This document shows positions 19,318 through 27,219 of a stretch of DNA of 64,000 nucleotides, in pieces. Every line of letters begins with the position of its first letter. The first letter of the stretch is position 1. The position numbers and the translations under genes are program-made. The DNA is from Bifidobacterium breve (GTDB taxonomy: Bacteria > Actinomycetota > Acidimicrobiia > Acidimicrobiales > Acidimicrobilacustridaceae). The notes beneath the pieces were generated by a model that was given only the letters and a program-made list of their open reading frames with translations, was not told where the DNA came from and made no database searches. Location of the stretch: the NCBI GenBank assembly GCA_945878725.1, contig CAMCTY010000008.1, positions 1 through 64,000 of the forward strand, written 5' to 3'.

Positions 19318-19895
19318 ACGCGATTACCCGAGAGAAAATCCTCGAGAGTGTGCTGCGATGCATCGAGGTTGACGGGCTTGCATCTACGAGCATCGAGGAT
19401 GTCGCTCGAACGGCATCGATCTCGCGCGCCACGATCTACCGGTACTTCCCGGGGGGTCGGGAACAGCTGGTTTCCGAGGCGGTCACGTGGGAAGTCGGGC
19501 TGTTCTTCCATCGCATCGAGATCGCCATTGAGAGCGAGACCGAACTGTCGGGAATGGTGGCGGTGGCACTTCGTGCCGGACATGAAGCTCTGGCCGATCA
19601 CGGGCTGCTCCATCAGTTGCTGCGCACGGAACCCGAAGCCGTCCTGACCGAACTGGCGGTGGCGACTGATGTCGTCCTCGGTGTGATCGTGGCGCTAATC
19701 GCCGATCAGCTGGAACGGGAGAGAGCGGCCGGAAGGGCGAGGGTCGATCTGGACGCGACCGAGGCCGCCGATCATCTCGGGCGTCTGTTTCTCTCCTATC
19801 TCGGGACTCCCGGTCGGTGGGATCTCACTGATCCCGACTCGTTGGATCGTCTCGTACGAACCCAGTTCCTGGCCGGAATCGAGCGCCAGGCCTGA
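19314..19895 (+). CDS. TetR-family transcriptional regulator (first of a tandem pair)
   Basis: 193 residues with an N-terminal helix-turn-helix: REKILESVLRCIEVDGLAST, then SIEDVARTASISRATIYRYF, followed by PGGREQLVSEAV. The C-terminal ligand-binding domain is helical and shows no assignable ligand. The GTG start overlaps the SURF1 stop by 4 bases, so it is probably co-transcribed with that gene. Its DNA-binding region resembles the next gene (both have RATIYRxFPGGR), which suggests an old tandem duplication. Confidence 0.9.
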   Translation: MNAITREKILESVLRCIEVDGLASTSIEDVARTASISRATIYRYFPGGREQLVSEAVTWEVGLFFHRIEIAIESETELSGMVAVALRAGHEALADHGLLHQLLRTEPEAVLTELAVATDVVLGVIVALIADQLERERAAGRARVDLDATEAADHLGRLFLSYLGTPGRWDLTDPDSLDRLVRTQFLAGIERQA

Positions 19896-19931
19896 TCCTG
19901 AGAGGTCCGGGGGAGCGGCGGTCGCACTTTC

Positions 19932-19967
19932 TTGGCGATGAGACAAAAACGCGGATACTGTCTCATC
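19932..19967 (+). promoter_or_regulatory. promoter and palindromic operator of the second tetR gene
   Basis: A perfect 9-bp inverted repeat, GATGAGACA (19937-19945) and TGTCTCATC (19959-19967), separated by 13 bases. It overlaps a plausible promoter with TTGGCG at 19932-19937 and TACTGT at 19956-19961 (18-base spacer). The repeat ends 1 base before the GTG, so a bound repressor would block initiation. Autoregulation is inferred from this arrangement, typical of TetR proteins. Confidence 0.75.
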
Positions 19968-19968
19968 T

Positions 19969-20640
19969 GTGCCCCTGACCATCGTTCCCGGCGAACTCGC
20001 GATCTCACCGCTTGCGCCTGCACCGTTCGCGAACAACGCGACGGTGTTGTCGGATGTTGCGACGCGAATTTGCAACGCAACGGTCGATGTTGTCGCTGCT
20101 CAGGGACTGCGGGCCACGACGGTCGACGACATTGCCGTTGCCGCCGGATGTGGCCGAGCGACGATCTATCGGGCGTTCCCCGGTGGGCGCGCTGAACTAC
20201 TTCTCACGGTTCTTGACCGCGAAGTTGCGGCGATCTTTGAACTCGGAACGATTGCGGTTCGCTCGTGCGACGAATTCGCCGAAGCAGTGACGGCGGCAAT
20301 CCACACGGCGGCAACAGCGCTGGCCAATCATGCCGCGCTGCAGAAACTTCTCGCCACCGAGCCGGGCACAGTGTTGCCATTCATTTCGTTCGATGGCCTC
20401 GACCCGTTACTCGCAATGGCCGCCGAATGGGGCCGGCTCGAGTTCGCTCGGTTCACCACCGTCGACGACGCGGAGATTGCCGGCGAATGGGCGGCACGCG
20501 TTCTGTTCGGCCACGTCCGCTCACCCGGCGCCGTGCTCGACGTCACCGACAGCGCCGCAGTCATGCGTCTTGTCGAATCCTTCTTGCTTCCTGGTCTTTC
20601 GACTGAACCTCGAATCTCATCGTTCACCACATCCTCTTAA
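19969..20640 (+). CDS. TetR-family transcriptional regulator (second of a tandem pair)
   Basis: 223 residues. An N-terminal extension of about 25 residues precedes the helix-turn-helix (RICNATVDVVAAQGLRATTV, DDIAVAAGCGRATIYRAF, PGGRAELLLTVL). The C-terminal domain is Ala-rich and helical. The start is GTG immediately after its operator; with -10 TACTGT ending 7 bases upstream, the transcript would be essentially leaderless. It ends 12 bases before the diiron protein and is the likely regulator of that gene. Confidence 0.9.
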   Translation: MPLTIVPGELAISPLAPAPFANNATVLSDVATRICNATVDVVAAQGLRATTVDDIAVAAGCGRATIYRAFPGGRAELLLTVLDREVAAIFELGTIAVRSCDEFAEAVTAAIHTAATALANHAALQKLLATEPGTVLPFISFDGLDPLLAMAAEWGRLEFARFTTVDDAEIAGEWAARVLFGHVRSPGAVLDVTDSAAVMRLVESFLLPGLSTEPRISSFTTSS

Positions 20641-20652
20641 AGGAGTCCTGTT

Positions 20653-21768
20653 ATGTCATCCACTGAAGAAATCATCGGCCGCCGAGATCTCAACGACATC
20701 GAAGAGATCCTTTCGATCTCCAACACCGATGTTCATGCAGCGATCCACACGGTGAAGGACAATTCCGACGCAATCTTCACGTGGGATTACGAAAAGGGTG
20801 CTCGTCCGGCACTCAACAAGCTTTACGAGAAGGCCAAGACTTCGCAGTGGAACGGCGAGACCGATCTTGATTGGTCGATCGATGTCGATCAGGAGGCCGT
20901 GGTCGTGGCGAACATGGCTGCGAATAGTCGTGGCGCAGGTCTTGATGTCGCCGGCACCTGCTTCGAGAAGTGGGGCGACAAGGAGTGGATGGAACTCGGA
21001 GTCCAGTCGCAGAACTGGACGTTGAGCCAGTTCATGCACGGCGAGCAAGGTGCGCTGATCTGCACGGCGAAAATCGTTGAGACCGTTCCGTGGATCGACG
21101 CAAAGTACTACGCCGCCACCCAGGTCATGGATGAAGCCCGCCACGTTGAGGTGTTCGCGAAATATCTGAACGAGAAGCTGTCAGGTAACTATCCGGTCAA
21201 TACCCACCTGAAGCTCCTTCTTGATGACATCGTCGCCGATAGTCGCTGGGACATGACCTACCTGGGGATGCAGATCATGGTTGAGGGTCTTGCCCTTGCC
21301 GCCTTCGGATTCATGCACAACATGACCACCGAACCGCTGCTCAAGAAGCTCCTCCGATACGTCATGAGCGATGAAGCCCGCCACGTCGCATTCGGTGTTC
21401 TGTCTCTCAAGGAGTACTACCAAGACCTCACGCAGGCCGAACTACGCGAACGTCAAGAGTTCGCGTTCGAGGCAGCGGTGCGCATGCGGGATCGTTTTCT
21501 GCAGCAAGAGGTTTGGGATCGCATGGGTGTTCCCGTCAAGGAAGCAGTTCATGTGGTCATGCATGATCCGGGCCAGCAACTCTTCCAGCAGATGCTTTTC
21601 GCCAAGATCGTCCCGAACTGCAAGAAGCTTGGTCTTCTTGATGCGGGCGACGGCTGGTTGCGCATGAAGTTCACCGAACTCGGAGTCATCGGATTCGAGG
21701 ATCATCCCGATACCGAAGAGGAATACGAAGTCTTTGCTCTTGCCGAAGGTGAAACCGCAGCAGCCTGA
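20653..21768 (+). CDS. ferritin-fold diiron protein (AurF/desaturase-like), function unknown
   Basis: 371 residues with two symmetric carboxylate-bridged diiron half-sites: E131 in HGEQG, E161-x2-H164 in MDEARH, E211 in VEGLA, E241-x2-H244 in SDEARH. The spacing E-x29-E-x2-H is identical in both halves. This is the ligand set of R2-like, AurF and acyl-ACP-desaturase oxygenases, so an O2-activating oxidase, N-oxygenase or desaturase is likely. No substrate motif is recognised. AAAGGAG just upstream gives a strong ribosome-binding site. It follows a tetR gene by 12 bases, so inducible expression is likely. Confidence 0.8.
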   Translation: MSSTEEIIGRRDLNDIEEILSISNTDVHAAIHTVKDNSDAIFTWDYEKGARPALNKLYEKAKTSQWNGETDLDWSIDVDQEAVVVANMAANSRGAGLDVAGTCFEKWGDKEWMELGVQSQNWTLSQFMHGEQGALICTAKIVETVPWIDAKYYAATQVMDEARHVEVFAKYLNEKLSGNYPVNTHLKLLLDDIVADSRWDMTYLGMQIMVEGLALAAFGFMHNMTTEPLLKKLLRYVMSDEARHVAFGVLSLKEYYQDLTQAELRERQEFAFEAAVRMRDRFLQQEVWDRMGVPVKEAVHVVMHDPGQQLFQQMLFAKIVPNCKKLGLLDAGDGWLRMKFTELGVIGFEDHPDTEEEYEVFALAEGETAAA

Positions 21769-21783
21769 CGATTCGATGTGAAA

Positions 21784-21808
21784 ACCGGTGTCGATGATCG
21801 GCACCGGT
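21784..21808 (+). terminator. hairpin after the diiron gene
   Basis: A 7-bp perfect stem accggtg/caccggt (21784-21790 with 21802-21808), 15 bases after the stop, with no T-tract. A weak terminator candidate ahead of dapA. Confidence 0.4.
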
Positions 21809-21867
21809 ACCGAGAAACCAGTGGAACTCGCCCGAGATTGGCGGGGTCCGCTGGTACGGTTGGCCCC

Positions 21868-22749
21868 ATGGCTCGCTTCGGTTCGGTGATCACCGCAATG
21901 GTCACCCCATTCAACGATGCCGGTGAGGTCGATCATGCCGGGGCAGCGGCATTGGCCCGATGGTTGGTTTCGCAGGGCAACGATGCGCTCGTTCTGACGG
22001 GTACCACCGGCGAGGCCGCGTGTCTCACCGATGAGGAGCAGATCGCCTTCTGGCACACCGTGCGTGCTGCGGTCGATGTCCCACTTGTCGCTGGTTCGGG
22101 AACGAACGACACGCGTCATGCCGCCGAACTCACCGGTCATGCCGCCGGCGCAGGCATGGACGGGGTGCTGATTGTCACGCCCTATTACAACCGACCGTCG
22201 CAGGCCGGAATCGAAGCGCATTTCCGGCACGTCTGTGCGGCGACGGAACTGCCCGTCATCGTCTACGACATCCCTGTGCGCACGGGCCGAAAGATCGGCA
22301 GCGATCTCATTCTGCGGATGGCGAACGAGATTCCAAACGTGGTCGCGCTCAAGGATGCGGCGGGTGATCCGTCGGCTACCGCCGAGGTGATCGCACGCGC
22401 TCCGGCAGGTTTCGAAGTCTTCAGCGGCGATGACGGACTCACCCTTCCACTGCTCGCCGTGGGCGCTGTCGGCGTAATTGGTGTCGCGACACACTGGGCC
22501 GCTCCGGTGATGGTTGAGATGGTCAACGCATTCAAGGCAGGTCAGATCGACAAAGCGATCGAACTCAATGCCCGGATGATCGAGAGTTATGAATTCGAAA
22601 CCGGGGATCTCAATCCCAATCCGGTTCCGACCAAAGCAATGTTGCGGGCTCTCGGCCAACCGGCCGGTCCGTGTCGTCCTCCAATGGGCTTCGGGCCCAC
22701 CGATCTGGAAGAGCGTGCACGCGGTGTGCACCAACGGTTGTACGCGTGA
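21868..22749 (+). CDS. dapA: 4-hydroxy-tetrahydrodipicolinate synthase
   Basis: Condenses pyruvate with aspartate semialdehyde, the first diaminopimelate-specific step. Family features are GSVITAMVTPFND at the N-terminus, GTTGEAACLTDEE, the Tyr in VTPYYNRPSQ, PVIVYDIPVRTG, and the Schiff-base Lys in NVVALKDAAGDPS. 293 residues is normal. The ATG at 21868 was chosen because the family starts there; TACGGT at 21855-21860 lies 7 bases upstream with no Shine-Dalgarno sequence. The stop overlaps the rnj GTG by 4 bases, the dapA-RNase J pairing common in actinobacteria. Confidence 0.96.
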   Translation: MARFGSVITAMVTPFNDAGEVDHAGAAALARWLVSQGNDALVLTGTTGEAACLTDEEQIAFWHTVRAAVDVPLVAGSGTNDTRHAAELTGHAAGAGMDGVLIVTPYYNRPSQAGIEAHFRHVCAATELPVIVYDIPVRTGRKIGSDLILRMANEIPNVVALKDAAGDPSATAEVIARAPAGFEVFSGDDGLTLPLLAVGAVGVIGVATHWAAPVMVEMVNAFKAGQIDKAIELNARMIESYEFETGDLNPNPVPTKAMLRALGQPAGPCRPPMGFGPTDLEERARGVHQRLYA

Positions 22750-24452
22750 GCAAGACAAAAACAAAGCCCAAGGATCAGACCAAGGATCAAGCAAAAGATC
22801 AGGTCAAAGTCACCTTCCTTGGAGGTCTCGGCGAGATCGGCCGGAACTGTGCGTGTGTTGAAGTCGAGGGCAAGATCATGCTCATCGACTGCGGCATCAT
22901 GTTCCCCGAACTTGACATGCTCGGGATCGACCTTGTTCTCCCCGATTTCACGTATCTGCGCGAGAACGCTGATCGAATCATCGGTTGCATCGCGACGCAC
23001 GGTCACGAGGACCACGTTGGCGGGCTCAACTTTCTTCTGCGCGAATTGTCGTTCCCGATCTATGGCTCGGCACTGACACTTGGCTTGGCGCGTAACCGAA
23101 TCGAGGAAGCGGGGCTCCTCGACCGCACCGAGTTCATCGTGGTGCAAGACGGAGAGCGTCGCCGTATAGGCCCGTTCGACATTGAGTTCATCCCGGTTAC
23201 GCATTCGGTTCCGCATGGCATGGCCACCGCGTTCCACACTCCCCAGGGCGTGATTCTGCACACGGGCGATTTCAAACTTGATCTCACGCCGGTCGATGGG
23301 CGCCTTACCGACTTGGCCCGAATCGGATCGATCTCTTCTAACGAAGGAATCCGACTTCTTCTTTCTGACTCCACGAACGCGGAGGAACACGGTCATGCCG
23401 CCTCCGAGACCACTGTCGGGGCGGTTCTCTACGACCTGTTTCACCGATACGAAGGTCGCCGCATCATCACGACGTGTTTCGCCAGCCACATCCACCGCGT
23501 GCAGCAGATCGCCGATGCGGCCATTTCGTTCGACCGCGTGATCGCCACGATGGGCATGTCGATGAAGAAGAACGTCCGCATGGCGCGCGAGATGGGTCTT
23601 CTCAACATTCCCGAGTCCCGCCTTATGGATATCGCCGACGTTGGCGACATGGCCCCTGAAAAAGTGTGCATCATCTCAACCGGTTCGCAGGGTGAGCCGA
23701 TGTCGGCCCTTTCTCTCATGGCCGCCAACGAGAATCGCTGGATCAACTTGAGTGACCGCGATGTGGTCATCATGAGCTCGCATCCGATTCCGGGTAACGA
23801 GACTGACGTCTCAAAGGTCATCAACGGCCTGGTGCGCATGGGTGCTGAAGTCGTTCATTCGGGCATCTCCGACGTGCACGCCTCGGGCCACGCGAAATCT
23901 GAAGATCTCAAGATGTTCCTCTCGATTGCCCGCCCCGAGTACTTCGTTCCGGTTCACGGGGAATACCGCCATCTCGCGGCACACGCGAAACTCGCCCGCC
24001 AGATGGGCGTAGCGGCCAAGAACATCCTTCTGTGCACCGACGGCGACCAGATCGTCCTCGACGCCGAAGGTATGAGGCCGCATGCGCAGGTTCCGGCTGG
24101 CTATCTCTACGTCGACGGAATCCTTGGTGACGTCGGCACTGGGGTGCTTCGCGATCGACGGGTCCTCGCCGACGAAGGCGTAGTCGTTGTGATCGTGGCG
24201 GTGAACGTCGAAACCGGCGAGATGATTCTTGGTCCCGAGATCATCACCCGAGGTTGGATCCATGCTCCCGAAGCTGAAGGTCTCCTTGACGAGTGTGCGA
24301 AACGGGTACGCGAGTCCATTGCCGACCTATTCCGCAACGGGGCGACAGACATCGAGAACATCCAGCGAGTCGTGCGCCGCACCGCCGGTCGATTCGTGAG
24401 CGACAAGACGAAGCGTCGGCCCATGATCGTCCCTGTGGTCATGGAGGCCTAG
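22746..24452 (+). CDS. rnj: ribonuclease J
   Basis: Metallo-beta-lactamase/beta-CASP ribonuclease with endo- and 5'-3' exonuclease activity in mRNA decay and rRNA maturation. After a short Lys/Asp-rich leader (KPKDQTKDQAKDQVK) comes TFLGGLGEIGRNC, the zinc motif HGHEDH at residues 85-90, HTGDFKLD, a beta-CASP region (GRRIITTCFASHIHR), SSHPIPGNE, VHASGHAKSEDL and VPVHGEYRHL. The C-terminal domain ends after RFVSDKTKRRPMIVPV. 568 residues is standard. The GTG start is translationally coupled to dapA. Confidence 0.96.
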   Translation: MSKTKTKPKDQTKDQAKDQVKVTFLGGLGEIGRNCACVEVEGKIMLIDCGIMFPELDMLGIDLVLPDFTYLRENADRIIGCIATHGHEDHVGGLNFLLRELSFPIYGSALTLGLARNRIEEAGLLDRTEFIVVQDGERRRIGPFDIEFIPVTHSVPHGMATAFHTPQGVILHTGDFKLDLTPVDGRLTDLARIGSISSNEGIRLLLSDSTNAEEHGHAASETTVGAVLYDLFHRYEGRRIITTCFASHIHRVQQIADAAISFDRVIATMGMSMKKNVRMAREMGLLNIPESRLMDIADVGDMAPEKVCIISTGSQGEPMSALSLMAANENRWINLSDRDVVIMSSHPIPGNETDVSKVINGLVRMGAEVVHSGISDVHASGHAKSEDLKMFLSIARPEYFVPVHGEYRHLAAHAKLARQMGVAAKNILLCTDGDQIVLDAEGMRPHAQVPAGYLYVDGILGDVGTGVLRDRRVLADEGVVVVIVAVNVETGEMILGPEIITRGWIHAPEAEGLLDECAKRVRESIADLFRNGATDIENIQRVVRRTAGRFVSDKTKRRPMIVPVVMEA

Positions 24453-24515
24453 AGCCGCCTTGTCCGGCGGGGGTGCTTTCGACCGCCGGAGCTTTGCCGC
24501 CTAACGTCTGCGTTC

Positions 24516-25589
24516 ATGTCAGACGTACCTGTCGCCCTCACTCCGAATCCCCGGGTTGAAGTTTCCACCCGACCCCAGTTGTCGTCCGAAGATGCCCGCA
24601 AGGCGATCCGGGCTGCCGAGGTGGCGTTGCTCGATGAGCGCCGCCAACTGACGCTTCAAGAACTTGATGCTCTTGTCGACGTTCCCGACTCCTCGGTGCC
24701 GGCACTGGCTGCCCTCGCCCATGAGGTCCGCCTTGCATGGTGCGGCGACACCGTCGAAGTGGAGGGAATCCTCTCCGCCAAGACCGGCGGTTGTCCCGAG
24801 GATTGTCACTTCTGCAGTCAGTCTGCGAAGTTCGAGTCGCCGGTGCAGGCCATGCCGTTCCTCGATACCGCCGATGTGATCGCCGCCGCTCGCGAAACCG
24901 CTGCCCTTGGTGCCAGCGAATTCTGCATCGTGCTGGCCATCCGCGGGCCCGACGAACGCACGATGCAGCGCATTCTCGAACTTGTCCCGATCGTGAAGGA
25001 TGAGACTGGTCTGAACGTGGCCGTGAGCGCGGGCATTGTTACCGAGGACCAGGCCCGCCGACTGGCCGAGGGTGGCGTCCACCGTTACAACCACAATCTG
25101 GAAACGGCAGAGTCGTTCTTCCCGCAGGTCGTCACCACCCATTCATGGGCGGAGCGGTTCGACACCTGCAAGCTGATTCGCGACAACGGCATGGAACTCT
25201 GCTGTGGCGTGCTGCTCGGTATGGGTGAGTCCGTCGATCAGCGCATTGAACTCATCGGTCAGCTCCGTGCTGTCGAACCGGCCGAGGTTCCGATGAACTT
25301 CCTCAACCCGCGCCCGGGGACGCCGTTCAGCGGGCGGCCGCTCGTCGAACCACTCGAAGCCATCCGGTGGATCGCATTGTTCCGTCTCGGACTTCCATCG
25401 GTGATCCTCCGATACGCCGGTGGCCGCGAAGTCACGCTGCGCGAACTTCAGGCGCTTGGTCTTACGGCGGGTATCAATGCACTCATCGTGGGTAATTACC
25501 TCACGACCCTCGGTCGCACGCCGGACGAGGATCTGCAGATGCTGGAAGATTTGCAGATGCCGATCGGCGCGTTGTCCAAGGCGTTCTGA
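24516..25589 (+). CDS. bioB: biotin synthase
   Basis: Radical SAM enzyme inserting sulfur into dethiobiotin. The 4Fe-4S motif C93-x3-C97-x2-C100 lies in GGCPEDCHFCSQSAKFES. Also present are YNHNLETAESFFPQVVTTHSW, CCGVLLGMGE, and MNFLNPRPGTPF. The segment VILRYAGGREVTLREL carries the Arg that contacts the 2Fe-2S cluster. An N-terminal extension of about 25 residues precedes the core. TAACGT at 24502-24507 lies 8 bases before the ATG with no Shine-Dalgarno sequence. No bioA, bioD or bioF is nearby; the next gene is its probable auxiliary protein. Confidence 0.96.
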   Translation: MSDVPVALTPNPRVEVSTRPQLSSEDARKAIRAAEVALLDERRQLTLQELDALVDVPDSSVPALAALAHEVRLAWCGDTVEVEGILSAKTGGCPEDCHFCSQSAKFESPVQAMPFLDTADVIAAARETAALGASEFCIVLAIRGPDERTMQRILELVPIVKDETGLNVAVSAGIVTEDQARRLAEGGVHRYNHNLETAESFFPQVVTTHSWAERFDTCKLIRDNGMELCCGVLLGMGESVDQRIELIGQLRAVEPAEVPMNFLNPRPGTPFSGRPLVEPLEAIRWIALFRLGLPSVILRYAGGREVTLRELQALGLTAGINALIVGNYLTTLGRTPDEDLQMLEDLQMPIGALSKAF

Positions 25590-25628
25590 GTCAATCAATC
25601 ATGAGCGTTTCGAAATGAGCGTGTTCGC

Positions 25629-25811
25629 ATGACGACAGACGAGTTCTGTCGTTGGTGTGGAGCGCAACGCTCGGAACATTCGGATAGGCAATGTCGACGC
25701 GAGCTCGATCCGCCGCGGTTTTGTCCTCAGTGTGGGCGTCGATTGCGCGTGCAAGTGCACCCCGCTGGTTGGGATGCGACCTGCCGCGATCATGGTGTGC
25801 TTGCCGACTGA
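25629..25811 (+). CDS. bsaP: biotin synthase auxiliary protein BsaP-like, Cys-rich
   Basis: A 60-residue protein with six Cys: C7 and C10 (FCRWCG), C22, C32 and C35 (FCPQCG) and C52 (CRDHG). The central [18 protein letters not shown] and PAGWDATC segment matches my memory of the small proteins encoded right after bioB in mycobacteria and Streptomyces. These are needed for BioB activity, probably through an iron-sulfur cluster. It lies 39 bases after bioB on the same strand. No clear ribosome-binding site is visible. The assignment rests on position, size and the Cys/PPR-FC pattern, not a database match. Confidence 0.78.
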   Translation: MTTDEFCRWCGAQRSEHSDRQCRRELDPPRFCPQCGRRLRVQVHPAGWDATCRDHGVLAD

Positions 25812-25828
25812 ACTGTCGGCAATGCGAA

Positions 25829-27073
25829 TCAGCTCTGTCCGCAGCTCTGCTTCTCGGCATTTGCTGGGGCGACGGGATCGGGCATTGGCTTGCCCGCGAA
25901 ACGATCGTCGATCCACGTGAGCATGGCGGGAGCCGACGGGGCGATCACGCCGGCGTGTGACTGACCGGGGAAGACCCAACGCTGCGCCACTTGGCCGACA
26001 GCACACAACTGCGTGAACAGCAGCGCCGACGATGCGGTCGGAATCTGTTCGTCGTTGCCACCGTGGATGATTAGCAATGGAACGGGAATCGGAGTGGCGA
26101 ACGTTCCGGGATCGTTGTTGGCCAGAATTTCGCGCCATTCCGGGACCGTTGCGGGGTCAACCTTCTGCAACTTCGAGAAGTCAAGGGTGGATGCGGCTTT
26201 GACCAGATCGGTACTGCAGAGCGTGTCGACCTTGGTGAGAAAGTCGAGTCCTTCGGGGTTCAGAACCTGATCAAGCGGAGCGGCAGTGTCGCCGTAAGCG
26301 GCATTGAGGCCGGCGGCAGCCATGGCGAAGTAATGGCGATAGGAGCTTTGTTGCAGAGCCGCGTTGATTAGCAGCAACTGTGACGGGGGAGCACCGGCCA
26401 CGACTCCGACCAGATCAAGTTCCGGCGCGTAGGGCTCCGCATCTCGACCGGCGAACAGCGCAGCGTGGCCACCCTGTGAATGACCCCAAATCAGGAATCG
26501 GGAACTGGCATTCGCTCCGGGGAACACGCGAGCAGCCTTCACGATGTCGAGCGTGCCATAGGCCTCGGAATCTCCAACTATGTATGGGTGCAGACCGGGC
26601 ACGCCGAGACCCTCGTAATCGGTGGCGACAATCAGGTAACCCTTGGCGAGTAGCGGATTGGCCAGTGGCACGAACTCGTCGGGCTTAAGCGAGGGAGCAC
26701 AGGTATCGGCGAGGCCGGTGGTGCCGTGGGCCCACGTGATGACCGGCCAGCCGCCTTCAGGTGCAATTCCGTTCGGGATGATGATGACGCCGGTGACGGG
26801 AATGGTCTGTCCGGTGACTGACGTGGAGCCGTACATCACGAGCGACAAGGTTCCATCGAGGCCGTCGACGGCGACCGGTTGGGACTTGATGATCGTGCCC
26901 GGTGACATCTCCGGCATTGGATCGGGAACGGCATAGAACTCGGGCAGACCGGCTGCTGCTGGAACGAGCTTCCCTGGTGCGGTGGAATTGGTCGAATCCG
27001 ATGAACACCCAACGAGGGTGAACGACGCCGCCGCAACGGCCGCCAGAACGATGATGCCGAACCTATTTTTCAT
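25829..27073 (-). CDS. secreted lipase/esterase-like lipoprotein
   Basis: 414 residues with an N-terminal signal peptide and lipobox LVGC (Cys 23), so the mature protein is probably membrane-anchored outside the cytoplasm. The alpha/beta-hydrolase core shows ITWAHGTTGLADTCAPS, the nucleophile elbow GHSQGGHAA, LLIIHGGNDEQIP (acid region) and a late His in GQSHAG. This pattern is that of the secretory lipase family (LIP-type). GGGGAGC precedes the ATG at 27073; an ATG 8 codons earlier lacks this. It is antisense to its neighbours and convergent with bsaP. Confidence 0.85.
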   Translation of the reverse strand: MKNRFGIIVLAAVAAASFTLVGCSSDSTNSTAPGKLVPAAAGLPEFYAVPDPMPEMSPGTIIKSQPVAVDGLDGTLSLVMYGSTSVTGQTIPVTGVIIIPNGIAPEGGWPVITWAHGTTGLADTCAPSLKPDEFVPLANPLLAKGYLIVATDYEGLGVPGLHPYIVGDSEAYGTLDIVKAARVFPGANASSRFLIWGHSQGGHAALFAGRDAEPYAPELDLVGVVAGAPPSQLLLINAALQQSSYRHYFAMAAAGLNAAYGDTAAPLDQVLNPEGLDFLTKVDTLCSTDLVKAASTLDFSKLQKVDPATVPEWREILANNDPGTFATPIPVPLLIIHGGNDEQIPTASSALLFTQLCAVGQVAQRWVFPGQSHAGVIAPSAPAMLTWIDDRFAGKPMPDPVAPANAEKQSCGQS

Positions 27074-27219
27074 GTGTGCTCCCCGAGATGATTCCAAACA
27101 CTACCCCTCTGGCCTGCCCTTTCTGCGTCGGAGCTAGCCAATCCACACCTTTGTCAGACCCCACCGGTAGCCTTGACCTTGGCGTGCGGAGAGGGGCCAC
27201 GAACGGAACGCGTACGCCT

